From assembly GCA_021827885.1 (NCBI GenBank), contig JAKAUD010000127.1, forward strand, positions 1 through 6,435: a DNA stretch of 6,435 nucleotides, given 5' to 3'. Origin of the DNA: Thermoplasmata archaeon (GTDB lineage Archaea > Thermoplasmatota > Thermoplasmata > Thermoplasmatales > Thermoplasmataceae). The translations under genes and the position numbers were made by a program. Shown here in pieces: positions 1 through 5,111 of this stretch (position 1 is the stretch's first letter; every line of letters begins with the position of its first letter). The notes beneath the pieces were generated by a model. That model was given only the letters and a program-made list of their open reading frames with translations, made no database searches and was not told where the DNA came from.

Positions 1-287
1 TGGTCATCGTAAGATATAACGGTGGTATCTTTGTGAACGCCGCATTTTCTCATGAGATTGACAAATGAATCTTCGTCCGGCAGGGGATGCCTGCCGCCAT
101 GCTCTCCTTTCTTCCCAGAGAGGTGTTCCTCAAGGTCAAGAAAATATGCCCCCGGAATGTGCCCTTCATTGTACATTTTTTTTCCCGCACTGAAGTCTGA
201 TAAGCGGAACCTGCAGTCAATAATGATAATATCCTTTCTATGAAGATTCGCCTTCAACCATCCTGCACTTACAAGATTATCTTCCAT
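1..287 (-). CDS. Sulfurtransferase (rhodanese; thiosulfate/3-mercaptopyruvate type), N-terminal part
   Basis: The 5' 95 codons of a leftward gene; the rest lies beyond the left edge. The translation starts MEDNLVSAGWLKANL and contains DIIIIDCRF, then EGHIPGAYFLDLEEHLSG, HPLPDEDSF and TVISYDD. The order 'D-R, GHIPGA, D-LP, V-YDD' is that of the first (usually non-catalytic) rhodanese domain of two-domain thiosulfate/3-mercaptopyruvate sulfurtransferases of about 280 residues. These move a sulfane sulfur from thiosulfate or mercaptopyruvate to a thiol or cyanide acceptor. The catalytic cysteine normally sits in the second domain, outside the window, so activity cannot be judged here. The ATG at 287 is the only reasonable start: an in-frame TAA lies at 296-294, and a GAGG (303-300) precedes the ATG by 12 nt. 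The gene is divergent from the methionine operon and shares its palindrome-rich control region. Confidence 0.88.
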   Translation of the reverse strand, partial: MEDNLVSAGWLKANLHRKDIIIIDCRFRLSDFSAGKKMYNEGHIPGAYFLDLEEHLSGKKGEHGGRHPLPDEDSFVNLMRKCGVHKDTTVISYDD

Positions 288-331
288 ACAAGATTATTTC
301 CTCAAGGATTTAAAGGTTGGAGTCTTGAGTT

Positions 332-352
332 ATTATTACTGACAGTAATAAT
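332..352. promoter_or_regulatory. Perfect 21-bp palindrome, putative operator
   Basis: Half-site ATTATTACTG at 332-341 is followed by a single central A (342) and the exact reverse complement CAGTAATAAT at 343-352. The centre lies 55 bp from the rhodanese ATG (287) and 51 bp from the reductase ATG (393), so it is close to midway between the divergent genes. Symmetry of this length is typical of a dimeric winged-helix regulator site (Lrp/AsnC, MarR or TrmB type). Which protein binds is not known. Confidence 0.6.
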
Positions 353-366
353 TAGTTAATTAACTA
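353..366. promoter_or_regulatory. 14-bp palindrome next to the operator
   Basis: TAGTTAA is followed directly by its reverse complement TTAACTA, a perfect 14-bp palindrome that abuts the 21-bp palindrome. It covers the position where a BRE for the rightward promoter would lie. AT-rich sequence makes short palindromes commoner by chance, so this one is weaker evidence than its neighbour. Confidence 0.4.
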
Positions 367-372
367 TTAAAT
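365..372 (+). promoter_or_regulatory. TATA-like element for the metF-metE operon
   Basis: TATTAAAT is centred about 25 bp upstream of the ATG at 393, the spacing expected if transcription starts at or next to the start codon. This fits a leaderless mRNA, and no Shine-Dalgarno sequence is seen before 393. A second AT-rich candidate, TTTAAAT (378-384), is too near 393 to serve it, but could serve a start at the internal ATG 441. Confidence 0.4.
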
Positions 373-387
373 GATTGTTTAAATCAT
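371..387. promoter_or_regulatory. Inverted repeat ATGATT-N5-AATCAT upstream of metF
   Basis: Perfect 6-bp arms at 371-376 and 382-387 surround a 5-nt spacer. The repeat occupies the interval between the proposed TATA element and the start codon at 393. A protein bound here would block transcription initiation, so a repressor site is plausible. This is inferred from position and symmetry only. Confidence 0.35.
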
Positions 388-392
388 GATAT

Positions 393-1220
393 ATGGTACT
401 GCTTAGGGAAACCGTATCCCAGAGAAAATTCATACGATCCATGGAATTCCTTCCTGGGAAGCACCTCGGGAATTCCGACATGGATAAGGTATCGGAAAAG
501 GTTTCCAGCCTTGTTGATGTAGTGACTGTACCGGAAAATCCCCTTGGAAATCCAGGGATCGATCCCATCCTGTCTCTCTATGCCCTTTCAGAAAAAATGG
601 ATTTCATTGCAATACCGCATCTTACCCCAAGGGATAAAAATTCACTGCATTTGAGGTCTCAGGCCATGAGTGCCCTGAAACTGGGCATCAGGAATTTCTT
701 TGTGGTTTATGGCGACCCTATATCAGAGAGAATCCAGGCAAAGGAGGTCAGGGAGCTGGATGTTCTTGGAACAATTAGGACATTGAAGGATTCAAGGAAC
801 GAATTCAAGGGAACACCCGGGGAGATTTCAATGAACGTTGGGGCAGCTGCAAATCCACACAGGGAGAATGAGCTTGAAAACATCGAACGAAAGAGATCTG
901 CAGGCGCTGACTTTTTCATTACCCAGGCCATATTCGATTCGGAGGCAATGAAGAAAGAATGGATCAATGGAAAGGATTACATGATCCTTGCAGGATTCAT
1001 CCCGCTGAAGAAGAAATCGCAGATAGACGTAATGGAGAAGATGGGCATTAAATTCTCTCCTGATGTCAGGAGAAAACTGGAGAATTCTGACAACATTGAG
1101 CAGGATTCCGTCAGGGTCGTGCTTGAAATATTTGATGATATAAGGGATATGGTAAGCGGTATACACATTATGCCAATGGGAAAGACGGATCTGGCAAAAA
1201 CTATTTTGGAGAGTGTTTAG
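393..1220 (+). CDS. metF: Methylenetetrahydrofolate (methylene-tetrahydropterin) reductase, MetF family
   Basis: 275 residues, the length of single-domain MetF enzymes. These FAD-containing cytoplasmic TIM barrels reduce the 5,10-methylene form of tetrahydrofolate or a related pterin to the 5-methyl form. Visible family motifs in order: SMEFLPGK (16-23; E18 matches the catalytic Glu of 'EFFPP'), VTVPENPLGNP (44-54), IPHLTPRDKN (74-83), YGDP (106-109; D108 matches the flavin-contacting Asp), ANPHRE (153-158), GADFFITQAIFD (171-182; Q178) and GIHIMPMG (256-263) near the end. I chose ATG 393 because E18 needs a preceding strand; ATG 441 would leave only one residue before it. No Shine-Dalgarno is present, consistent with a leaderless message. 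It is the first gene of an operon: the MetE N-domain gene follows after 4 nt. The pterin (folate, methanopterin or another) and the electron donor cannot be read from sequence. Confidence 0.9.
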   Translation: MVLLRETVSQRKFIRSMEFLPGKHLGNSDMDKVSEKVSSLVDVVTVPENPLGNPGIDPILSLYALSEKMDFIAIPHLTPRDKNSLHLRSQAMSALKLGIRNFFVVYGDPISERIQAKEVRELDVLGTIRTLKDSRNEFKGTPGEISMNVGAAANPHRENELENIERKRSAGADFFITQAIFDSEAMKKEWINGKDYMILAGFIPLKKKSQIDVMEKMGIKFSPDVRRKLENSDNIEQDSVRVVLEIFDDIRDMVSGIHIMPMGKTDLAKTILESV

Positions 1221-1224
1221 TAGA

Positions 1225-2115
1225 ATGATATATGATAAGGCAATTTTTGGAATTTATCCGAGGAGTGAAAGCCTCAGGGTTAGTATAGGCAGGTATGAGC
1301 GCGGTAAACTTGATGGAAACATCAGGGACATAATGGCAGATGAGAAAAGGAAGTTTTACAGGTTCGCAGAAAAGAACAATGTAGGCGTTGCTGGCGATCC
1401 ACTTTTCAACTGGCATGACATATATCGCCCTCTTTTTTCCCTATTTTCAGGGCTTGAGCAGGGGGAACTTCACAGGTACAAAGAAACAAACACATTCTAC
1501 CGGAAGCCTATATTTGCAGGGGATGTGAAACTCTCCTCTGATCCACTGAAGCCTGGAGAAGACGAATTCTCAACGCCTGTCTACCTTCCTGATGTGCATG
1601 GGTTGAGATATCTTTTCCTTCCCTCACCTTTATCCGTCCTAAGGGACGCTGAGAATGTGAAGGAAAAGAGCAGGAAGCAATTGCTTGAGGCATTTAAGGA
1701 TCTAATAGATCTGGTTAAACATGATTTTACTATATTCTACGAGCATTATGACATTGACGGGAAACTGCTTGAGGAAATCTCGACTATTACAGATACGTCA
1801 GAGTCCATAGTGGTATCCCCACAATCAAATCTTGCAGCAAATAGTGATCTGCGAAAATACGGATTCAACGGAATTGTGTCGGGGAATCCTGAAGATCTTC
1901 AAAAAAACCTTGAATCATCTGGAACGAGCTTCATCCCATTCTGGAACTGCAGGCGAACTTCAATAGAATCGGCAGGATCAATAGAGAAGCTCCTGGATCA
2001 TGTTAAGGGCAGTATAGTGGATTCGCAGAAATATACCATATGCAATACTGATTTCTTTGATTTCCTTCCACGGGAAATTGCCGACAGGAAAGTAGCATTT
2101 GACGGGGTGGCATAA
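1225..2115 (+). CDS. Cobalamin-independent methionine synthase, MetE N-terminal-domain protein
   Basis: 296 residues matching the N-terminal barrel of MetE, encoded as a separate protein as in several archaea. In one-piece MetE this half helps bind the methyl-tetrahydropteroyl donor, while the other half does catalysis. Motifs: FGIYPRSESLR (8-18, cf. 'IGSYPR'), AGDPLFNWHDIYRP (56-69), LHRYKETNTFYRKP (82-95), FLPSPLSVLR (131-140) and a C-terminal CNTDFFDFLPREIADRKV (273-290), the usual 'leyLP...A.kK' end of this domain. It lacks the H-x-C...E...C zinc set, so it is not itself the methyltransferase. I prefer ATG 1225 over the GTG at 1213: GGAGAG at 1208-1213 precedes ATG 1225 by 11 nt but would overlap the GTG. 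It lies 4 nt after metF and 1 nt before the catalytic partner gene, so co-translation and complex formation are likely. Confidence 0.88.
   Translation: MIYDKAIFGIYPRSESLRVSIGRYERGKLDGNIRDIMADEKRKFYRFAEKNNVGVAGDPLFNWHDIYRPLFSLFSGLEQGELHRYKETNTFYRKPIFAGDVKLSSDPLKPGEDEFSTPVYLPDVHGLRYLFLPSPLSVLRDAENVKEKSRKQLLEAFKDLIDLVKHDFTIFYEHYDIDGKLLEEISTITDTSESIVVSPQSNLAANSDLRKYGFNGIVSGNPEDLQKNLESSGTSFIPFWNCRRTSIESAGSIEKLLDHVKGSIVDSQKYTICNTDFFDFLPREIADRKVAFDGVA
2104..2110 (+). promoter_or_regulatory. Ribosome binding site GGGGTGG for the MetE catalytic-domain gene
   Basis: GGGGTGG lies inside the last codons of the upstream gene, 6 nt before ATG 2117, and resembles the archaeal GGTG-type Shine-Dalgarno. It decides the start at 2117 over the longer TTG frame from 2099. 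It also shows that the two MetE halves are separately initiated and not products of a frameshifted single gene. Confidence 0.7.
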
Positions 2116-2116
2116 A

Positions 2117-3151
2117 ATGGTTAAGTTCATAACGCAGGAGATAGGAAGCCTGAGGAAACCGGAATATCTTTCCACAAAGTTCCACAGGCTCAGCGACAGG
2201 GAGAGATCGGAAATTGCGGCAAAAGCCGCGAAAGAGATGATAAAGAGATTTGAGGGTATCGGCATCGACAATCTCGGAATCGCCGGGGAGATGTATCGAT
2301 GGGAGATGTACGAGCATCTTGCAAAATACGTGGAAGGAATAAAGTTCTACGGTCATGTGAGATCGTTCGATAACAGGTATTACCTCAAGGGCAGCGTGAC
2401 ATCAGGCCTCACCTTGAAGGAATCGCCTCATTCTGAGGAATTCGAATTTGTCCTGAATAACACAAACCTTGACGTGAAAGTACCAATAACAGGGCCATAC
2501 ACAATGATGGACTGGTCATTCAATGATCATTACGGAAAGAGGGAAGACCTTGCAATGGCATTTGCCAGGGTAATAAATGTAGAAATACACAACCTCAAGA
2601 AGATATGGCAAAGATCAGGCAGGTCTGGCTTGCTGCAAATACAGATAGACGAACCTGCAGGGACGACCCATAAGAATGAATCGCAGATCCTGATAGATTC
2701 CGTGAACGAATCCATCAAGGGTATCAGCGACTGTGAGTTTACCATACATGTCTGTTATACCAGTGGATATCCGGATTTCTTCAAATCCGTTCCTGAACTA
2801 AAATTACATGGCCTTAACCTTGAATTTGCAAACAGGGATACCGATTCATTGGGGATATCAGATGATGCAAGGAAGGGCTATACATATTTGAGAAATTACG
2901 TTGAGGCACTGGAAACAGCTGATCAGAGGATGTTCATGGGACTTGGGGTGATAGATGTCCACAGGGATTTCGTGGAGCCACCGGAACTTATCCGGGACAG
3001 GATACTCTATGCAAATAGAATCATTGGCGATCCAGGTCTTTTAAGAGTCAACCCTGATTGTGGGCTCAGGACTAGATCCATAGAGGTATCTTTCCAAAAA
3101 CTTGAGAATATGGTAAATGGAGTAAAGCTTGCGGAGGATCAGATCAAATAG
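2117..3151 (+). CDS. metE: Cobalamin-independent methionine synthase, MetE catalytic (C-terminal) domain protein
   Basis: 344 residues, the zinc-dependent methyltransferase half of MetE. It moves a methyl group to the thiol of homocysteine, giving methionine. All four zinc ligands of the family are visible: H211 and C213 in TIHVCYTSGYP, E236 in LNLEFANRD, and C315 in VNPDCGLRTR. Other landmarks are QEIGSLRKP (7-15), VPITGPYTMMDWSF (122-135), QIQIDEPA (174-181; D178) and GLGVIDVHRDFVEP (275-288; H282 matches the conserved His of 'GVYDIHS'). The start ATG 2117 is set by GGGGTGG 6 nt upstream. With metF and the MetE N-domain gene directly before it, this should be a methyl-pterin-dependent synthase. 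Core synthases using corrinoid proteins also resemble this domain, but they lack an N-domain partner. Last gene of the operon. Confidence 0.9.
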   Translation: MVKFITQEIGSLRKPEYLSTKFHRLSDRERSEIAAKAAKEMIKRFEGIGIDNLGIAGEMYRWEMYEHLAKYVEGIKFYGHVRSFDNRYYLKGSVTSGLTLKESPHSEEFEFVLNNTNLDVKVPITGPYTMMDWSFNDHYGKREDLAMAFARVINVEIHNLKKIWQRSGRSGLLQIQIDEPAGTTHKNESQILIDSVNESIKGISDCEFTIHVCYTSGYPDFFKSVPELKLHGLNLEFANRDTDSLGISDDARKGYTYLRNYVEALETADQRMFMGLGVIDVHRDFVEPPELIRDRILYANRIIGDPGLLRVNPDCGLRTRSIEVSFQKLENMVNGVKLAEDQIK

Positions 3152-3171
3152 CGAAAGGAACGAGCATTTGG

Positions 3172-3195
3172 TGAGGCATATCAGTTAATGCCTCA
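3172..3195 (+). terminator. Hairpin after the methionine operon
   Basis: TGAGGCAT (3172-3179) and ATGCCTCA (3188-3195) form a perfect 8-bp stem with an 8-nt loop, 20 nt past the metE stop, followed by TTGCTTTCT. Archaeal termination depends mainly on T-runs, so the hairpin may instead protect the 3' end of the mRNA or help termination. The structure is directly visible; its role is inferred. Confidence 0.5.
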
Positions 3196-3239
3196 TTGCT
3201 TTCTAGCCGTGATAATGAAAGAAAAATTCATTCCAACCA

Positions 3240-3245
3240 TTTTTT
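3240..3245 (+). terminator. T6 run, likely termination site of the methionine operon
   Basis: Six Ts in the convergent gap, about 90 nt after metE and before the end of the oppositely oriented Rieske gene. A run of five or more Ts on the non-template strand is the usual archaeal termination signal. Confidence 0.45.
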
Positions 3246-3290
3246 GCGAGAAGTAATTGATTCTATTTTCGAATAAACCGCACAATTTTT

Positions 3291-3297
3291 AAAAAAA
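3291..3297 (-). terminator. T7 run (minus strand) right after the Rieske gene
   Basis: A7 on the plus strand reads as TTTTTTT on the minus strand, 1 nt beyond the TAA of the Rieske gene. It is the natural terminator of the leftward thioredoxin-reductase-Rieske operon. Confidence 0.55.
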
Positions 3298-3298
3298 T

Positions 3299-3631
3299 TT
3301 AGTATTCAACGATTATTTCTCTATCATTCTCTATTATGTTGAAAAGTTTCAGGTCGCCACTATCATGGTAATCCTTCATTGTGACAGGAATCGGGTTGTG
3401 AATTATTTCTCCGGTCAATAGTGAAAATGTTATCTTGTGGCTTGGGCAGGTGATGCAGCTTTCCGGTTTGAGCTTGCCCATGAAAAGCGGACCCTTGCGA
3501 TGGGGGCATTTTGAATCGTATGCAAAATATTTTCCTTCCCAGAATGCGACCGTGAGATCAACATCAGGAAGTTCGAATCTTCTTTTATCACCTTCCTTGA
3601 GGGAATCCTTATTGATCTTTATGGAAGGCAA
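3299..3631 (-). CDS. Small Rieske [2Fe-2S] ferredoxin-like protein
   Basis: 110 residues, a single soluble Rieske domain. The cluster ligands are C42 and H44 (KCPHRKGP) and C62 and H65 (TCPSHKITFSLLTGEI), i.e. C-x-H-x17-C-x2-H. The second motif has the 'F-L-TGE' continuation seen in ferredoxin subunits of dioxygenases and NirD-like proteins. The extra cysteine pair that makes the disulfide of high-potential bc1-type Rieske proteins is absent; C59 is the only other Cys. A low-to-medium potential electron carrier in the cytoplasm is therefore likely. There is no signal or membrane segment. The start is TTG 3631, supported by AAGGAG 9 nt upstream; no in-frame ATG comes before residue 51, which is too late. 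It is the third gene behind thioredoxin and thioredoxin reductase, with a 6-nt gap, which suggests a role in electron supply to or from that pair. Confidence 0.9.
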   Translation of the reverse strand: MPSIKINKDSLKEGDKRRFELPDVDLTVAFWEGKYFAYDSKCPHRKGPLFMGKLKPESCITCPSHKITFSLLTGEIIHNPIPVTMKDYHDSGDLKLFNIIENDREIIVEY

Positions 3632-3637
3632 GGAAGC

Positions 3638-4600
3638 TTACTCCTTCTTAGAATCGATAAATTTCCAGTCGGACTTCAAGGACCCTTTTCCTCTCTTCTT
3701 ATGGAGGTAGTTTATGCATGATAGGGCAGCAACGGATCCCTGGCCTGCGGATATTACGGCCTGCTTGTAAGGGATATTAGTCACGTCACCGCATGCGTAT
3801 ATCCCTGGCTGGCTTGTTGCACAGAATTGATCGACAATAACTTCCCCTTCCTTGTTAAGGTTGACCAGATCGCCAACAAACGACGTTTTCGCTACATAAC
3901 CCATTTCGACAAACACTGCCTCCACAGGCAGTTTTTGCTGCTCTCCCGTTTTGGCATCTTTTAGCATTAAATACTCCACGTTCTTGTTTCCGGATATCTC
4001 CTCTATCTCCTTTTCTGTAAGGAAAGAAACATTCTCGTGAGCCTTCACATCCTCAACCATATCTGAACTTCCCGATATTTTCTGTCCCTTTTGAATAACG
4101 GAAACTTTCGATGCAACAGTGCTCAGGTAAAGGGCAGCCTGGAGCGCATGATCTCCTGCACCTGCAACAGCCACTTCTTTGCCTTTATATAATGGGCCAT
4201 CGCATATGGAGCAATATGAGACTCCAAGCCCCTTGAATTTGTCTTCTCCTTTCACATTCAGGTCTCTTGGGGTCTTTCCAAACGCAAGGATAAGTCCCTC
4301 GCTTTCAAATTCTCCGCTGAATGTTTTTACCTTGAATAACTCCCCGGATTTTGATATTTCGGTTACCTCATCGTAGACGAATTTCACGCCATACAGGGTT
4401 GCCTGTTCCTGAAATTTTGAGGCAAGGTCGAACCCGGAAATTGAATTGAATCCAGGATAGTTCTGGATATCTGTTGTAAGAAGTCCCTGCCCGCCAATAT
4501 CCTTTGTTATTAGCAGGGTATTCATCCCCTGCCTTGCTGAATATATGGCGGCGGTTAAACCTGCAAAGGCTCCGCCTATGATGATAATATCATTGTCCAT
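3638..4600 (-). CDS. trxB: Thioredoxin reductase-like FAD protein with altered NADPH site
   Basis: 320 residues, normal for low-molecular-weight thioredoxin reductases. FAD-binding motifs: IIIIGGAFAGLTAAIYSAR (5-23) and the C-terminal GIYACGDVTN (266-275). The redox-active disulfide is C130-SI-C133 in YCSICDGP (usual form CATCDG). The second nucleotide fold is present as VAGAGDHALQAA (145-156). Where NADPH-using enzymes have HRRxxxR to hold the 2'-phosphate, this protein has VIQKGQKISGS (168-178), without the His-Arg-Arg. A Thermoplasma acidophilum homologue has been reported not to use NADPH or NADH, so the donor here is uncertain. It probably reduces the thioredoxin encoded just upstream: ATG 4600 follows that stop by one nucleotide, with only a weak Shine-Dalgarno, suggesting coupled translation. 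The Rieske gene follows after 6 nt. Confidence 0.92.
   Translation of the reverse strand: MDNDIIIIGGAFAGLTAAIYSARQGMNTLLITKDIGGQGLLTTDIQNYPGFNSISGFDLASKFQEQATLYGVKFVYDEVTEISKSGELFKVKTFSGEFESEGLILAFGKTPRDLNVKGEDKFKGLGVSYCSICDGPLYKGKEVAVAGAGDHALQAALYLSTVASKVSVIQKGQKISGSSDMVEDVKAHENVSFLTEKEIEEISGNKNVEYLMLKDAKTGEQQKLPVEAVFVEMGYVAKTSFVGDLVNLNKEGEVIVDQFCATSQPGIYACGDVTNIPYKQAVISAGQGSVAALSCINYLHKKRGKGSLKSDWKFIDSKKE
3641..3646 (-). promoter_or_regulatory. Ribosome binding site AAGGAG deciding the TTG start of the Rieske gene
   Basis: On the minus strand AAGGAG is followed by 9 nt and then TTG 3631. It lies inside the last codons of the reductase gene (…SKKE-stop), so the two genes are translationally linked. 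It is what makes the rare TTG start credible. Confidence 0.65.
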
Positions 4601-4601
4601 T

Positions 4602-5003
4602 TTAATTCAACAACTTCTTTATTCTCGCATCAAGCATGGGTTTTGGCACTGCGCCAATGCTCATGTCAACCATTTTTCCGTCCTTAAACATAAGCACGGT
4701 TGGAATGCTTCGAATGTTGAATTCAGTCGAAACACTTGGATTCTCATCCACATTCAACTTTCCAAACGTAACCTTGCCAGAATAATCCTTCGCCAACTCC
4801 TCTATTACTGGGGAAAGATATCTGCAGGGTCCGCACCAGGCTGCCCAAAAATCAACCACCAAAATCTTCTCTGTCGCAACGCTGTTCTTAAAGTTCTCAT
4901 CATTCAATTCTATCGGTTTCACTTCTTTCACCTTTCCTGACATAATATCTTTAAGCATCTTCTGCCTAATCATTTCAATGTCATCATTGACCCTTTCTGT
5001 CAA
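4602..5003 (-). CDS. trxA: Thioredoxin with N-terminal helical extension
   Basis: 133 residues from the TTG at 5003. The thioredoxin fold carries VVDFWAAWCGPCRYLSPVIEE with the WCGPC active site at 56-60, then KLNVDENP and the cis-proline in RSIPTVLMF (P101). It reduces protein disulfides in the cytoplasm. A predicted charged helix (about residues 7-23, NDDIEMIRQKMLKDIMSG) and a short linker precede the domain, making it some 25 residues longer than E. coli thioredoxin. Start choice: TTG 5003 has AAGGTGA (5015-5009) with a 5-nt spacer. GTG 5012, three codons earlier, would itself lie in that signal but remains possible as a leaderless start. Internal ATGs also exist (e.g. at 4973) but lack a good signal. 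It is the first gene of the trxA-trxB-Rieske operon and is divergent from the winged-helix regulator. Confidence 0.93.
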   Translation of the reverse strand: MTERVNDDIEMIRQKMLKDIMSGKVKEVKPIELNDENFKNSVATEKILVVDFWAAWCGPCRYLSPVIEELAKDYSGKVTFGKLNVDENPSVSTEFNIRSIPTVLMFKDGKMVDMSIGAVPKPMLDARIKKLLN

Positions 5004-5008
5004 CCTAT

Positions 5009-5015
5009 TCACCTT
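5009..5015 (-). promoter_or_regulatory. Ribosome binding site AAGGTGA for thioredoxin
   Basis: Minus-strand AAGGTGA is an extended match to the archaeal anti-Shine-Dalgarno and stands 5 nt before TTG 5003. It argues for the TTG start rather than GTG 5012, which it contains. Confidence 0.5.
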
Positions 5016-5042
5016 AGATATTACAATAGGATATTGATTACT

Positions 5043-5050
5043 GATTTAAG
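5043..5050 (-). promoter_or_regulatory. TATA-like element for the thioredoxin operon
   Basis: Minus-strand CTTAAATC is centred about 44 nt before TTG 5003. A start of transcription some 25 nt downstream, near 5020, would give a leader of about 17 nt that includes the AAGGTGA site. Other AT-rich stretches nearby (5031-5036) could also serve, so confidence is modest. Confidence 0.35.
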
Positions 5051-5051
5051 A

Positions 5052-5075
5052 GTTTTATGGTATTGCTAAAACCAT
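5052..5075. promoter_or_regulatory. Overlapping inverted repeats in the trxA/regulator divergent promoter
   Basis: Two symmetric pairs share this stretch: GTTTTA (5052-5057) with TAAAAC (5067-5072), and ATGGT (5057-5061) with ACCAT (5071-5075), each with a 9-nt spacer. The region lies directly upstream of the BRE/TATA of the rightward regulator and just outside the proposed TATA of the leftward thioredoxin operon, where one bound protein could control both. The regulator at 5112 is the obvious candidate, by inference from position. Confidence 0.4.
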
Positions 5076-5090
5076 GCAAAACTATAAATT
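5076..5090 (+). promoter_or_regulatory. BRE/TATA promoter of the winged-helix regulator gene
   Basis: A purine-rich BRE-like GCAAAAC (5076-5082) is followed by TATAAATT (5083-5090), close to the archaeal TATA consensus. Its centre is about 26 bp from the A of ATG 5112, so transcription should begin at the start codon: a leaderless mRNA. No Shine-Dalgarno is present, which agrees. Confidence 0.7.
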
Positions 5091-5111
5091 AGGCAGATCA
5101 ATTACTAACAG

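Noticed and set aside
828..1166. Minus-strand open frames inside metF.
   Set aside because: They are antisense to a clear MetF reading frame with family motifs along its whole length, and have no signal of their own.
2099..2120. A frameshift that splits an originally single metE gene.
   Set aside because: Each half is complete to its natural domain end, the second has a GGGGTGG ribosome site and an ATG, and separate MetE halves are known in archaea.
4545..4940. A 131-codon plus-strand frame across the trxA/trxB junction.
   Set aside because: It is antisense to two unmistakable genes (WCGPC thioredoxin and FAD-motif reductase) and has no recognisable domain.
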